Positions 55,199 to 63,424 of a stretch of DNA of 64,000 bases are shown here, piece by piece. The notes beneath the pieces are model-generated. The model searched no databases. It was not told the DNA's origin and was given only the letters and a program-made list of their open reading frames with translations. Source of the DNA: DATIBQ01 sp964573395 (lineage in GTDB: Bacteria; Patescibacteriota; Minisyncoccia; Phycocordibacterales; UBA9973); the NCBI GenBank assembly GCA_964573395.1, contig CAZNJI010000001.1, positions 57,433 through 121,432 of the forward strand, written 5' to 3'. The stretch's first letter is position 1, and each line of letters begins with the position of its first letter. The position numbers were made by a program, and so were the translations under genes.

Positions 55199-56470
55199 AT
55201 GCCTATTACGTTAGTGCGAAAAAGAAGTGGTTTAGTGGTTGATTTCGACCGGTCTCGCATCGAGGCTGCCATTTCCCGAGCGTACCAGGCATCAAAGGTG
55301 CTCATTGATATCGTCTCTCTTACCGAGCTTGTCGATCAGGTGGTCTATACGCTTGAAACGACACACGGGGAAGAGCGGGTTCCGGAAGTTGAAGAAATTC
55401 AGAACGTGGTAGAAAAGGCCATTGCGGACAAGGGTGACTTCGAGGTTGCAAAGGCATATATTTTGTACCGCGAAGAACGAACAAAAGAGCGCCGAAGGGA
55501 TATATTCAAAAAACGCGTCTATTTAAAGCCCTACGAATACCCAGAGCTCTATGAATATGTGAGCGCAATCCGGCACTCGTACTGGATTCATACCGAGTTC
55601 AATTTTGTCGGCGATGTGCAGGATTTCAAAGTAAACGTTAGTGAACAAGAGCGAAATGTTATCAAAAACGCGATGCTTGCCATTGCTCAAATTGAAGTAG
55701 CAGTTAAAACTTTTTGGGGAGACATTTATAAAAAGATTCCAAAGCCGGAAGTGGGGGCGGTAGGGGCAACCTTTGCGGAAAGCGAAGTGCGGCATACCGA
55801 TGCATACGCGCACCTGCTCGAAATTTTAGGGCTGAACGAGGTATTCTATACCATCGGCGAGATACCGGCGCTTATGAAGCGCGTGCATTACCTTGAAAAG
55901 TCGCTAACCAATGCTCGGAGCGAGGATAACCAAGAGTACAGCCAATCCATCCTCCTGTTCTCGCTCTTCATAGAACACGTCTCGCTTTTCTCGCAGTTCC
56001 TTATCATCATGTCCTTCAATAAATATAAGAATCTGTTCAAGGGCATATCGAATGCGGTTGAGGCAACCTCGAAAGAAGAGCAGATTCACGGATTGTTCGG
56101 CATCGACATCATCAACGTCATTAAAGAAGAACACCCAGAATGGTTTGACGAGGCATTTCAGGAAGAGGTAATCAGGATATGTGAAGAGGCATTTGAGTCG
56201 GAAAAGCAAGTAGTGGATTGGATTTTTGAAAAAGGAGAACTTGAGTTTCTACCCAAAAACGTCGTAGTAGAGTTTATCAAGCAGCGGTTCAATAATTCGC
56301 TCCAGAGCATTGGAATCCGGAAGATTTTCGAGACGGACGAACAGCTTCTCAAAGAATCGGATTGGTTTTATGATGAAGTAATTGCCACGAAGCACGGAGA
56401 CTTCTTCAACAAGAAATCGATCAATTATAATAAGAAAAGCAAAAGCATAACGAGCGATGACCTTTTTTAG
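55199..56470 (+). CDS. nrdB: Class I ribonucleotide reductase beta subunit with N-terminal ATP-cone
   Basis: A 423-residue radical-generating subunit. Residues 3-95 are an ATP-cone (TLVRKRSGLVVDFDRSRIEAAISRA-type start, VEEIQNVVEKAI, AKAYILYREER), normally found on the alpha subunit. The ferritin-like part has metal ligands and radical Tyr in ESEVRHTDAYAH (E-x2-H-x3-Y) and the second half-site in LFIEHVSLF and KEEQIHGLFGID. The ATP-cone would make overall activity respond to ATP/dATP through the beta subunit, as known for some other NrdB proteins. It is followed 35 bases later by nrdA. The 191-base region upstream carries TATACT near 55140 as a possible promoter. Confidence 0.9.
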   Translation: MPITLVRKRSGLVVDFDRSRIEAAISRAYQASKVLIDIVSLTELVDQVVYTLETTHGEERVPEVEEIQNVVEKAIADKGDFEVAKAYILYREERTKERRRDIFKKRVYLKPYEYPELYEYVSAIRHSYWIHTEFNFVGDVQDFKVNVSEQERNVIKNAMLAIAQIEVAVKTFWGDIYKKIPKPEVGAVGATFAESEVRHTDAYAHLLEILGLNEVFYTIGEIPALMKRVHYLEKSLTNARSEDNQEYSQSILLFSLFIEHVSLFSQFLIIMSFNKYKNLFKGISNAVEATSKEEQIHGLFGIDIINVIKEEHPEWFDEAFQEEVIRICEEAFESEKQVVDWIFEKGELEFLPKNVVVEFIKQRFNNSLQSIGIRKIFETDEQLLKESDWFYDEVIATKHGDFFNKKSINYNKKSKSITSDDLF

Positions 56471-56505
56471 CAGAGTCGCATTAATAGATTAAAGAGACGT
56501 ATCAT

Positions 56506-58233
56506 ATGTATTGGTTAAACGAAAACAGCAGAAAATTCTTATCAAAAGGCTATCTTGTAGGCGACATGACGGCCGAGGAGCGCATTCGCCAGATCGCAGA
56601 AATTGCGGAAGGATACCTGAACAAACCAGGGTTTGCCGATAAGTTTTACGACTATATGTCTCGCGGGTTCTATTCGCTTGCTTCTCCTATTTGGTCTAAC
56701 TACGGCCTTACGCGCGGACTTCCGATCAGCTGTTTCGGGAGCTACGTTGCGGATGATATGTCTCGGATTCTCTATACCCATGCCGAAGTGGGGATGATGA
56801 CCAAGCACGGCGGCGGTACATCAGGGTTTTTCGGCGGTCTGCGCCCTCGCGGATCACTCATTAAGGACAATGGGCACTCATCGGGGTCGGTGCACTTCAT
56901 GGAACTTTTCGATAACCTTATTAATATTGTCAGCCAAGGTTCGGTGCGCCGCGGGCACTTTGCGCCATACCTTCCGGTTGAGCACGACGACATTGAAGAA
57001 TTTTTAAACATTGGAAAAGAAGGGCACCCGATCCAGGAATCAACCTATGCCGTAACGGTAGGTGATGCATGGCTTAAGGAAATGGTTGAAGGCGATCAGG
57101 AAAAGCGGAAAATTTGGGCAAAAATCATTCAGCGCAGAACGGAAATCGGCTATCCGTACATTCTGTTCAGCGATACAGTGAACAACAACACGGTTGACGT
57201 ATACAAAGACAAAAAGATGACCATTTACGGCAGTAATCTCTGTTCCGAAATCTGCCTTCCGACCGCTGATGATATTTCGTTCGTCTGCTGCCTCTCGTCA
57301 ATCAACCTTCGCCACTACAACGAATGGAAAGATACCGATGCGGTTGAAACATTAACCATGTTCCTTGATACGGTTATTTCGGACTTCATGGCGCGCCTTG
57401 AAAGCTTCCGTGACAGCGACGACGAAGAAAAGCGGTCTGCATTCTATTTCCTACAGCGGGCATACAAATTCGCCAAAGAGCACCGCGCGCTCGGGCTCGG
57501 CGTGCTCGGCTGGCATACGTTCCTGCAAGAAAACAACATTGCCCTTGAAAGCCTCGAGGCAAGCAGTTTGAACGAAGAGATTTTCAAATCGATTAAAGAG
57601 CGGGCATACAAAGCATCCGTTGAGATGGCAAAAGAGTATGGCGAGCCGGAAGTGCTGAAGGGCTACGGCCGCCGCAACACAACGCTTTTGGCAATTGCGC
57701 CAACCACGTCTTCGGCATTCATTTTGGGCCAGGTTTCGCAGAGTATTGAGCCGCTCATGTCGAATGCATTTGTGAAAGACGTAGACAAAATGAAGGTAAC
57801 GATAAAAAACCACACCCTTGAAAAATTGCTGGAAGAAAAAGGGATGAATAATGCAGAAACGTGGGCAAGTATCCGCGACAATGATGGTTCGGTACAGCAC
57901 CTTGATTTCCTGACGGAACACGAAAAGAAAGTATTCCGTACCTTCAGCGAAATCGACCAAAAAGTGATTATCGAGCAAGCCGCCGTCCGCCAGCAGTATA
58001 TCGATCAGGCGCAGTCGCTTAACATCATGATTGATCCGACCATTTCGGCAAAAGAGCTCAACGCGCTCTACCTCTATGCGTGGGAGAAGGGAATTAAAAC
58101 GCTTTACTACCAGCACTCGATGAATGCTGCTCAGCAGTTTGGCCGCAAGAAACTCCAAGAAATGGACGCCAAGAAGCCGAAAGTAACCGTTTCTGTTATC
58201 GAAGACAGTGTGTGTATCGGCTGTGAGGCGTAA
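56506..58233 (+). CDS. nrdA: Ribonucleotide reductase alpha subunit, no ATP-cone
   Basis: A 575-residue catalytic subunit that reduces ribonucleotides. It begins directly at the catalytic region (NENSRKFLSKGYL) without the usual N-terminal ATP-cone. Visible elements: ISCFGSYVADDM (substrate-site Cys), GGGTSGFFGGLRPRGS, NLCSEICLP (active-site Cys region), GVLGWHTFLQ, APTTSSAFI and the C-terminal redox pair CIGC. Regulation by ATP/dATP is presumably supplied by the cone on nrdB. Translation has no Shine-Dalgarno motif. Confidence 0.92.
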   Translation: MYWLNENSRKFLSKGYLVGDMTAEERIRQIAEIAEGYLNKPGFADKFYDYMSRGFYSLASPIWSNYGLTRGLPISCFGSYVADDMSRILYTHAEVGMMTKHGGGTSGFFGGLRPRGSLIKDNGHSSGSVHFMELFDNLINIVSQGSVRRGHFAPYLPVEHDDIEEFLNIGKEGHPIQESTYAVTVGDAWLKEMVEGDQEKRKIWAKIIQRRTEIGYPYILFSDTVNNNTVDVYKDKKMTIYGSNLCSEICLPTADDISFVCCLSSINLRHYNEWKDTDAVETLTMFLDTVISDFMARLESFRDSDDEEKRSAFYFLQRAYKFAKEHRALGLGVLGWHTFLQENNIALESLEASSLNEEIFKSIKERAYKASVEMAKEYGEPEVLKGYGRRNTTLLAIAPTTSSAFILGQVSQSIEPLMSNAFVKDVDKMKVTIKNHTLEKLLEEKGMNNAETWASIRDNDGSVQHLDFLTEHEKKVFRTFSEIDQKVIIEQAAVRQQYIDQAQSLNIMIDPTISAKELNALYLYAWEKGIKTLYYQHSMNAAQQFGRKKLQEMDAKKPKVTVSVIEDSVCIGCEA

Positions 58234-58236
58234 TAA

Positions 58237-58264
58237 AAAATCTCTCACTTAAGTGAGAGATTTT
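58237..58264. terminator. Bidirectional terminator
   Basis: A perfect 14+14 base palindrome (AAAATCTCTCACTT and its complement), between nrdA and the convergent small gene. Confidence 0.85.
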
Positions 58265-58291
58265 GCTTAAATAAATTTAGTTTTTACCTCT

Positions 58292-58519
58292 TTACACTGT
58301 TCGCTTCTTGGGTAAAAGGGTTAATACCATCATCGAGATCGCTAACACAGAGAAAAATACTACCATAACGCCGAAGAATTTTTCATCCATAATGCCAGGG
58401 CGTAATTCCGCAGGCAATGAAAGCATTTTCGGATCATGATTAAATTCTCTGTTAGTTTGAATCATGGAATATACCGCAAAAGTAGAGAGGAGCGAAATAA
58501 GAAGAGTTAAATATTTCAT
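58292..58519 (-). CDS. Small two-pass membrane protein, unknown
   Basis: A 75-residue protein with two hydrophobic segments (about 3-20 and 48-68) joined by a polar loop, and a basic end (LPKKRTV). No family is recognised. Upstream on the minus strand are TTGACA (58579-58574) and TATTAT after 17 bases, then AT-rich sequence before the ATG. Confidence 0.6.
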   Translation of the reverse strand: MKYLTLLISLLSTFAVYSMIQTNREFNHDPKMLSLPAELRPGIMDEKFFGVMVVFFSVLAISMMVLTLLPKKRTV

Positions 58520-58572
58520 ATTATTTTTTTAACGGTGAACTATTACTAGTATAATACTACATTTAGTATATA

Positions 58573-58601
58573 TTGTCAATATATGCCAAGTATGCTATAA
58601 A
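58573..58601 (+). promoter_or_regulatory. RNase P RNA promoter, shared -35 with divergent gene
   Basis: TTGTCA at 58573-58578, a 17-base spacer and TATAAA at 58596-58601. The same TTGTCAA read on the minus strand gives the TTGACA of the divergent small gene. Confidence 0.65.
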
Positions 58602-58607
58602 TGAATG

Positions 58608-58668
58608 GTTGTACCGAACGATCGCCCAGCCGTAAATTTTACGGCTGGGAGGAAAGTCCGAACACACA
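58608..58668 (+). ncRNA. rnpB: RNase P RNA, 5' part only (cut by scaffold gap)
   Basis: GAGGAAAGTCCGAACAC at 58649-58665 is the conserved 5' segment of the catalytic RNA that matures tRNA 5' ends. It is preceded by a perfect hairpin at the place of helix P3. The remaining 250 or more bases are missing in the 100-N gap. The only 3' sequence after the gap is 20 bases before the next gene. Confidence 0.8.
58626..58648. repeat. 23-base palindrome, copy 2
   Basis: Identical to 52732-52754. Here it forms the hairpin just before GAGGAAAGTCC of the RNase P RNA. Confidence 0.85.
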
Positions 58669-58768
58669 NNNNNNNNNNNNNNNNNNNNNNNNNNNNNNNN
58701 NNNNNNNNNNNNNNNNNNNNNNNNNNNNNNNNNNNNNNNNNNNNNNNNNNNNNNNNNNNNNNNNNNNN
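58669..58768. other. Scaffold gap of 100 N
   Basis: Unresolved bases with a default length of 100. Most of rnpB and possibly other sequence is missing. The flanks share no overlap. Confidence 0.95.
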
Positions 58769-58773
58769 TCTGT

Positions 58774-58779
58774 TACAAT
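58774..58779 (+). promoter_or_regulatory. -10 box (TACAAT), leaderless start
   Basis: It lies nine bases before the ATG at 58789. Any -35 box would fall in the gap. Confidence 0.45.
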
Positions 58780-58788
58780 GTTCAGACG

Positions 58789-60141
58789 ATGGAAGAAAAT
58801 AATTCTCCGTGGATACGGCAATTAAAACGCACGCGCCCGATTGAACCACTGACTGAAAATATCGACACGGATATTGTGGTAGTCGGCGGAGGAATCGCAG
58901 GAATTACCACGGCATACTTCATTTTAACGAATACGGACAAAAAAGTGGTGCTCGTTGAGGCAAACGAAATTGCCCACGGAGCAACAGGGCACAACGCCGG
59001 CCAAATTACCAGCTATTTTGAAAAAACATTTAAAGAGCTGGTAACGCGGTACGGGCTTGCGCGCGCTGCAGCTGCGCAGAAGGTGATTGAGGAGGATGCG
59101 CGGGTACTGCTTGAGTCAATCTACTCAAATGCGGCTCTTTCAACGCCGTACTCTCAGTTCATGGGGCATGATGGGCTCACCACCTTCGAGCAGGTGATTA
59201 CTTCGCTTGAAGACTTGCGGCTCAAGGCAGAGGCAGGAATTCGCTTTCGGCCGCTTTTGGTAGCGCGCGAATGGGACGAGCACCGCCTCATTCCGCTGCA
59301 GTATGCCGGACTTTATACTATTGTGCAGAAGCAGAGTATTGAATCGCTCTTGGAAACGAATAATACCGACTACATTGCCGCACTACCATTTCTTTCTGGC
59401 TGCATGAACAGCGCATTGTTCACCGAAGAACTCGCTGGATACCTGCTCAGCGTGCATGCAAACCGGTTCACACTCTTTGAACACACCACGGTTTCAAACA
59501 TTTCATTTCATGGAGAGGAAGTGATCATAGCGGCAGGGCTGAATTCGATTACGGCCGAGCAAGTGGTGCTGTGCACGAACGGGTTCGAATCGGTGCAGTT
59601 TTCCGGAGAAAAAGGAAAAGAAATTGATGCGCGGTTCCATCATGAAGTGATGGGGCTTATCGGTTACATGGGAGCGTATCTTGAACCGCTCAAGCATATA
59701 CCGTTTGCCGGCATCTATTCGCACCCAACTCAGTCTGAAGTGAATGATCCGTACTATTACGTGACGCGCCGCCCGTACGAACTTGAAGCGAACGAAACCC
59801 ATAATCTGATTTGCATTGGTGGGCCGGTTCGCATTGTTCCTGATCGCGCCGATTACGACCAAAGGCAGCTCTTTCCGCAGGAAGTGGTCGAGCGCCTTGA
59901 AACGTTTGCTTCCGTTTCGTTCCGCCGCCATCCGAAACCGTTTGATTTTTACTGGCATGGACTGATGGGGTACACCAAGAGCTGGGTGCGCCTGATCGGC
60001 CCGGAACCGCGCAATCCATTACTTCTGTATAACTTAGGCTGCAATGGCGTTGGCATCCTTACTTCCATTTACGGCGCGGCGAAAATTGCCCGCATCATCA
60101 ACAAAGAAGTGCTTGAAGCGAGCATTTTTGACCCGCGATAA
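58789..60141 (+). CDS. FAD-dependent oxidoreductase (DAO/DadA family)
   Basis: A 450-residue flavoprotein with the dinucleotide-binding motif VVVGGGIAGITTAYF (about 26-40), EANEIAHGATGHNAGQ as second FAD-contact region, and a C-terminal SWVRLIGPEPRNPLLLYNLG-like FAD loop (split here). The family oxidises amines or amino acids (for example D-amino acids, glycine, sarcosine). The substrate is unknown. It stands alone between the RNase P gene and a regulatory region. Confidence 0.88.
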   Translation: MEENNSPWIRQLKRTRPIEPLTENIDTDIVVVGGGIAGITTAYFILTNTDKKVVLVEANEIAHGATGHNAGQITSYFEKTFKELVTRYGLARAAAAQKVIEEDARVLLESIYSNAALSTPYSQFMGHDGLTTFEQVITSLEDLRLKAEAGIRFRPLLVAREWDEHRLIPLQYAGLYTIVQKQSIESLLETNNTDYIAALPFLSGCMNSALFTEELAGYLLSVHANRFTLFEHTTVSNISFHGEEVIIAAGLNSITAEQVVLCTNGFESVQFSGEKGKEIDARFHHEVMGLIGYMGAYLEPLKHIPFAGIYSHPTQSEVNDPYYYVTRRPYELEANETHNLICIGGPVRIVPDRADYDQRQLFPQEVVERLETFASVSFRRHPKPFDFYWHGLMGYTKSWVRLIGPEPRNPLLLYNLGCNGVGILTSIYGAAKIARIINKEVLEASIFDPR

Positions 60142-60166
60142 GGCGAGGCAGGCCCGAAATAATTGA

Positions 60167-60204
60167 TCCGGTAGTAGAGCTTTTGTAAAAGCCTCACTGC
60201 CGGA
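60167..60204. repeat. Inverted repeat abutting the sRNA -35 box
   Basis: TCCGGTAGT (60167-60175) pairs with ACTGCCGGA (60196-60204) with one wobble, with an inner GCTTTT/AAAAGC stem. It shares the core CTCACT-R-CCGG-R-TTGAC with the repeat before the 16S promoter. Confidence 0.6.
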
Positions 60205-60232
60205 TTGACTTTCAGCTTGCGTTTGCTATACT
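60205..60232 (+). promoter_or_regulatory. Strong promoter of candidate small RNA
   Basis: TTGACT at 60205-60210, a 16-base spacer and TATACT at 60227-60232. The predicted start is near 60239. Confidence 0.7.
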
Positions 60233-60238
60233 TACTTC

Positions 60239-60325
60239 GTGAGTTAAGACCTTTCATCGGTTATTAACCAACACATGCCTGGCGCTAAGGCCTCTACTTC
60301 GGTGGAGGCCTTGCGCTTTTTTGGG
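60239..60325 (+). ncRNA. Candidate small RNA of about 85 bases
   Basis: A strong promoter is followed within about 45 bases by a strong rho-independent terminator (60282-60323), leaving no room for a real gene. The body contains GACCTTTCATCGGTTATTAACC. It matches no RNA family I can recall (not 4.5S, 6S or tmRNA). The upstream element resembles that of the 16S promoter, which suggests growth-coupled expression. Confidence 0.55.
60282..60323 (+). terminator. Strong rho-independent terminator
   Basis: The stem GCGC(T)AAGGCCTCTAC closes on a TTCG loop with its complement and is followed by a T run. Confidence 0.88.
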
Positions 60326-60430
60326 GTGAGCGTTACTATCTTACTGTCGCTAGGTGACACCGCCGGCTGCGCTCACAGAGGCATGTGTCGTGGAGGTCAG
60401 CACCCGGCGATGTCGCTTCGCGACGAACAA
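60326..60430. other. Intergenic stretch with hairpins, no gene seen
   Basis: GTGAGCG (near 60326) can pair with CGCTCAC (near 60370), and there is a short TCGC-TTCG-CGA hairpin. No supported coding frame is present. It lies between two terminators and might be part of a second small RNA, but no promoter is evident. Confidence 0.3.
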
Positions 60431-60476
60431 AACACAAAAACCGCCAGAAGCAAATGCTTCTGGCGGTTTTTGTGTT
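60431..60476. terminator. Very long perfect hairpin, bidirectional terminator
   Basis: Two 22-base arms (60431-60452 and 60455-60476) match perfectly, with A and T runs at the outside, so it can terminate on both strands. Confidence 0.85.
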
Positions 60477-60531
60477 GCTTGAATACGAGTGCACCTGGCG
60501 CAACAGAGGATCATCCGGAAAGGTACAATGA

Positions 60532-60613
60532 TTTAAATGCAAATAATTTGCATTTAAAAAAATACCGAAAAATATTTTTTTATTTTTTAAATTTTTTTTG
60601 AAAGTTATCCACA
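60532..60613. promoter_or_regulatory. Palindrome, AT-rich tract and DnaA box (candidate origin or DnaA-regulated site)
   Basis: A perfect palindrome with 12-base arms (TTTAAATGCAAA, 60532-60543; complement 60547-60558) is followed by an almost pure A/T tract (60551-60600) and a perfect DnaA box TTATCCACA (60605-60613). Weaker box-like sites follow (TTTACCACA-like near 60650; TTATCACCA-like near 60675). The region is free of genes. dnaA and dnaN are not in the window. Confidence 0.4.
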
Positions 60614-60749
60614 GTTTCGATGCAAAAAATATTGCAGTGCGTTGTGGTAAACGAGATAATATAAGTACACGTGGTGATAACGCGTTCAATCACACAACAT
60701 TGTGGTCGATCATCATCGTGATTATTAGCAGAATAGTATTCTTAAATTT

Positions 60750-60839
60750 ATGGCAGCAAAAAAGAAAGCAGCTAAGAAAGCAAAGAAGTCTTCTAAAAAG
60801 TCAGCAAAGAAGAAGTCTTCTAAAAAGAAGCGTGCGTAA
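60750..60839 (+). CDS. 29-residue Lys/Ala/Ser-rich histone-H1-like peptide
   Basis: The frame begins MAAKKKAAKKAKKSSKK and ends KKKRA before TAA. It is almost entirely Lys, Ala and Ser, like the tails of bacterial H1-like DNA-binding proteins. A terminator follows (60903). It would bind nucleic acid by charge. TAGTAT at 60734-60739, ten bases before the ATG, may be a -10 box. The product is very short, but its composition is coherent across the whole frame. Confidence 0.6.
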   Translation: MAAKKKAAKKAKKSSKKSAKKKSSKKKRA

Positions 60840-60902
60840 TAGTTCTTAATCCGTTGCAACGAAAAAGTTGCAATCGGAACACTCTCTTTCCACTTAACAC
60901 AG

Positions 60903-60932
60903 ACGCCCTCCTCGGAGGGTGTTTGTGTTTTT
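60903..60932 (+). terminator. Rho-independent terminator
   Basis: ACGCCCTC-CTCG-GAGGGTGT stem-loop followed by TTTGTGTTTTT. Confidence 0.82.
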
Positions 60933-60951
60933 AAAGACTGCCCGCTCGTGC

Positions 60952-60957
60952 TATAGT
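60952..60957 (+). promoter_or_regulatory. -10 box (TATAGT), leaderless start of secA
   Basis: It lies ten bases before the ATG at 60968, immediately after the upstream terminator. Confidence 0.6.
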
Positions 60958-60967
60958 AGGGTTTTCT

Positions 60968-63274
60968 ATGGCTCATATATTCACTCGTCTTTTTGGGGGG
61001 CAAGGGCTTGGCGCCCACCGCCAGAAAGTGGCCTTAATCAATAAATTGGAACCTGAATTGGAAGCGCTTGCAGACGCCGATTTTCCGCTGCGTACCCAAG
61101 CCCTCAAAGAGCGTCTCACGAAAGGGGAATCGCTTGATGATCTTTTGCCGGAAGCTTTTGCGCTCGTGCGGGAAGCGGCAAAGCGAACGCTTGGAAAGCG
61201 GCACTACGATGTACAGCTTATCGGCGGCATGGTGCTCCATGAAGGCCGGATCGCAGAGATGAGAACCGGAGAAGGAAAGACGCTCGTTGCAACGCTCCCC
61301 ACGTACTTAAATGCGCTTACCGGTTCGGGCGTGCATGTGGTAACGGTAAACGATTACCTGGCGCGACGCGACGCAACCTGGATGGGGCAAGTATATAACT
61401 TTTTAGGCATGAGTGTTGGAGTGATCAACGATCAATCGAAATCCTTTCTCTACGACCCAACGCACCAAGAGCTTGATCATGAACGCGATGAATTGGGAAG
61501 CTTCCAGGTGGTGCAGCAATTCCTGCGCCCGGCAACCAGAAAGGAAGCATACGATGCCGACATCACCTATGGCACCAATAGCCAGTACGGATTCGATTAC
61601 CTGCGCGATAACTTAGTTGCTTCAGCGGACCAAATCGTCCAGCGCGCGCATGCGTTTGCTATTGTCGACGAGGTTGACTCGATTTTGATTGATGAATCGC
61701 GCACACCGCTTATCATTTCCGCTCCGGCCGAAGAATCCGAATCGCTCTATAAGACCTTTGCTGGCATTGCCCGCACGCTTGAAGCTGAAACTGACTACAC
61801 GGTTGACGAGAAGCAGCACTCAATTAGCCTTACTGACGCTGGTATCACCAAGGCAGAGCAGCAGCTTGGGGTAGGAGATATTTATACCGAAAAGGGCATT
61901 AAGTACGTGCACCATCTTGAAAATGCCGTCCGAGCCAAAGCGCTCTACCGAAAAGATAAAGAGTATGTGGTGCGTGATGGAGAAGTGGTGATCGTTGACC
62001 CGTTTACCGGCCGCATGCAGCCAGGACGCCGCTGGAGCCAGGGACTGCACCAGGCGATCGAGGCAAAAGAGGGAGTAAAAATTGAGCAGGAAACCCGTTC
62101 GGTTGCTTCGATTACGTACCAAAACTACTTCCGGTTTTACAAAAAACTTGCTGGCATGACGGGTACCGCTAAAACTTCTGAAGAAGAATTCGTAAAAGTA
62201 TACGGACTTGAAGTGGTAACCGTTCCAACTCACCGCGAAAGCTTGAGAAAAGACCATCAGGATTTCATTTTCCAGACAGAAAAAGGAAAACTCGAGGCGA
62301 TTGCGAAAAAGGTGAAAGAGTTGAATCAAAAAGGCCAGCCAGTGCTGATTGGTACCGTCTCGATTGAGAAAAACGAACTTATCAGCGCCTATCTTGCGCG
62401 TGCTGGCGTGCCGCATGAAGTGTTAAACGCCAAAAACCACGAACGGGAAGGTGCCATTACAGCCCAGGCCGGCCGAAAAGGTTCGGTGGTTATTGCAACC
62501 AACATGGCTGGCCGTGGCGTCGACATTATCTTGGGCGGTACGCCCTACGACGACAAGCTGCACGAAGAAGTAAAAGCGCTTGGTGGATTATTCGTGATTG
62601 GAACCGAGCGACATGAAGCGCGCCGCATCGACAACCAGCTCCGCGGACGAGCCGGCCGCCAGGGAGACCCAGGAGAAACGCAGTTCTATGTTTCGCTCGA
62701 GGACGATCTGATGCGTATTTTCGGCAGCGATCGGATTAAGGCAATGATGGGGCGGTTTGGCATTCCGGAAGACCAGCCGATTCAGGCAGGGCTCATTAGT
62801 CGGGCACTCGAGTCGGCCCAGCGGAAAATCGAGGGCCTCAACTTCGACGCCCGAAAGCATACCCTGGAGTACGATGACGTATTGGCGCACCAGCGAAACG
62901 TGGTCTATGGTCGTCGTCGAGCGATGGTGGAAGGTGATCAGGCTCATCTTGAGAGCGCCTACTATGAATTAGGGGAGAAAGACCGGCTCGGGAAACTCGC
63001 AGAAGAGAAAACGACATTGGTCGGCAAAGACCAATTCTGGGACGTGGTTCGCCGGATTATTCTGTACACCACCGATACGCTCTGGATCGAGCACCTCGAT
63101 ACGATGGAGCATTTGCGGCAGTCGGTAAACCTTCGGGCCTACGGCCAGCGGGAGCCATTGGTTGAATACAAGAAGGAAGGGCTTCGCCAATATAAGGAAA
63201 TGGAACATCGTTTCAAAGAGCAAGTCATTACTTTGATTGAAGGGGTCGGCGTTGCTCAACAACCTAAAAAATAG
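60968..63274 (+). CDS. secA: Protein translocase ATPase SecA
   Basis: A 768-residue preprotein translocase motor. Motifs: MRTGEGKT (Walker A), VNDYLARRDA, GFDYLRDN, VDEVDSILIDESRTPL (Walker B), VGTERHEARRIDNQLRGRAGRQGDPG-type helicase motif VI (split here), and TLEYDDVLAHQR. The PPXD, HWD and scaffold helices are present. The C-terminal linker and zinc-binding (SecB-contact) tail of longer SecAs are absent: the protein ends at GVGVAQQPKK. It drives export of the many signal-bearing proteins of this window through SecYEG. Confidence 0.96.
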   Translation: MAHIFTRLFGGQGLGAHRQKVALINKLEPELEALADADFPLRTQALKERLTKGESLDDLLPEAFALVREAAKRTLGKRHYDVQLIGGMVLHEGRIAEMRTGEGKTLVATLPTYLNALTGSGVHVVTVNDYLARRDATWMGQVYNFLGMSVGVINDQSKSFLYDPTHQELDHERDELGSFQVVQQFLRPATRKEAYDADITYGTNSQYGFDYLRDNLVASADQIVQRAHAFAIVDEVDSILIDESRTPLIISAPAEESESLYKTFAGIARTLEAETDYTVDEKQHSISLTDAGITKAEQQLGVGDIYTEKGIKYVHHLENAVRAKALYRKDKEYVVRDGEVVIVDPFTGRMQPGRRWSQGLHQAIEAKEGVKIEQETRSVASITYQNYFRFYKKLAGMTGTAKTSEEEFVKVYGLEVVTVPTHRESLRKDHQDFIFQTEKGKLEAIAKKVKELNQKGQPVLIGTVSIEKNELISAYLARAGVPHEVLNAKNHEREGAITAQAGRKGSVVIATNMAGRGVDIILGGTPYDDKLHEEVKALGGLFVIGTERHEARRIDNQLRGRAGRQGDPGETQFYVSLEDDLMRIFGSDRIKAMMGRFGIPEDQPIQAGLISRALESAQRKIEGLNFDARKHTLEYDDVLAHQRNVVYGRRRAMVEGDQAHLESAYYELGEKDRLGKLAEEKTTLVGKDQFWDVVRRIILYTTDTLWIEHLDTMEHLRQSVNLRAYGQREPLVEYKKEGLRQYKEMEHRFKEQVITLIEGVGVAQQPKK

Positions 63275-63305
63275 CCTTTTTTAGCAGTGTTTTTAGACAA
63301 CTTTT

Positions 63306-63424
63306 TTGACAGTTTGGCAAGAACTGTATCCCAAAATATCTTTATAATATAAGGGTATTTTTAGTTTGACAAAGGAATTTTCAATGGTATAACTATTGAC
63401 AAATCTTTACGAGTATGCTATCAT
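63306..63424 (+). promoter_or_regulatory. Array of tandem promoters
   Basis: Several TTGACA boxes lie close together: 63306-63311; 63366-63371 with TATAAC at 63388-63393 (spacer 16); 63396-63401 with TATCAT at 63419-63424 (spacer 17). A further TTGACA starts at about 63426. The leader that follows (63430-63543) has two small hairpins and no supported gene. Confidence 0.65.

Noticed and set aside
60275..60601. Open frame of 108 residues after the FAD oxidoreductase gene
   Set aside because: It spans two strong terminators and hairpins, and its amino acid pattern follows the palindromes.
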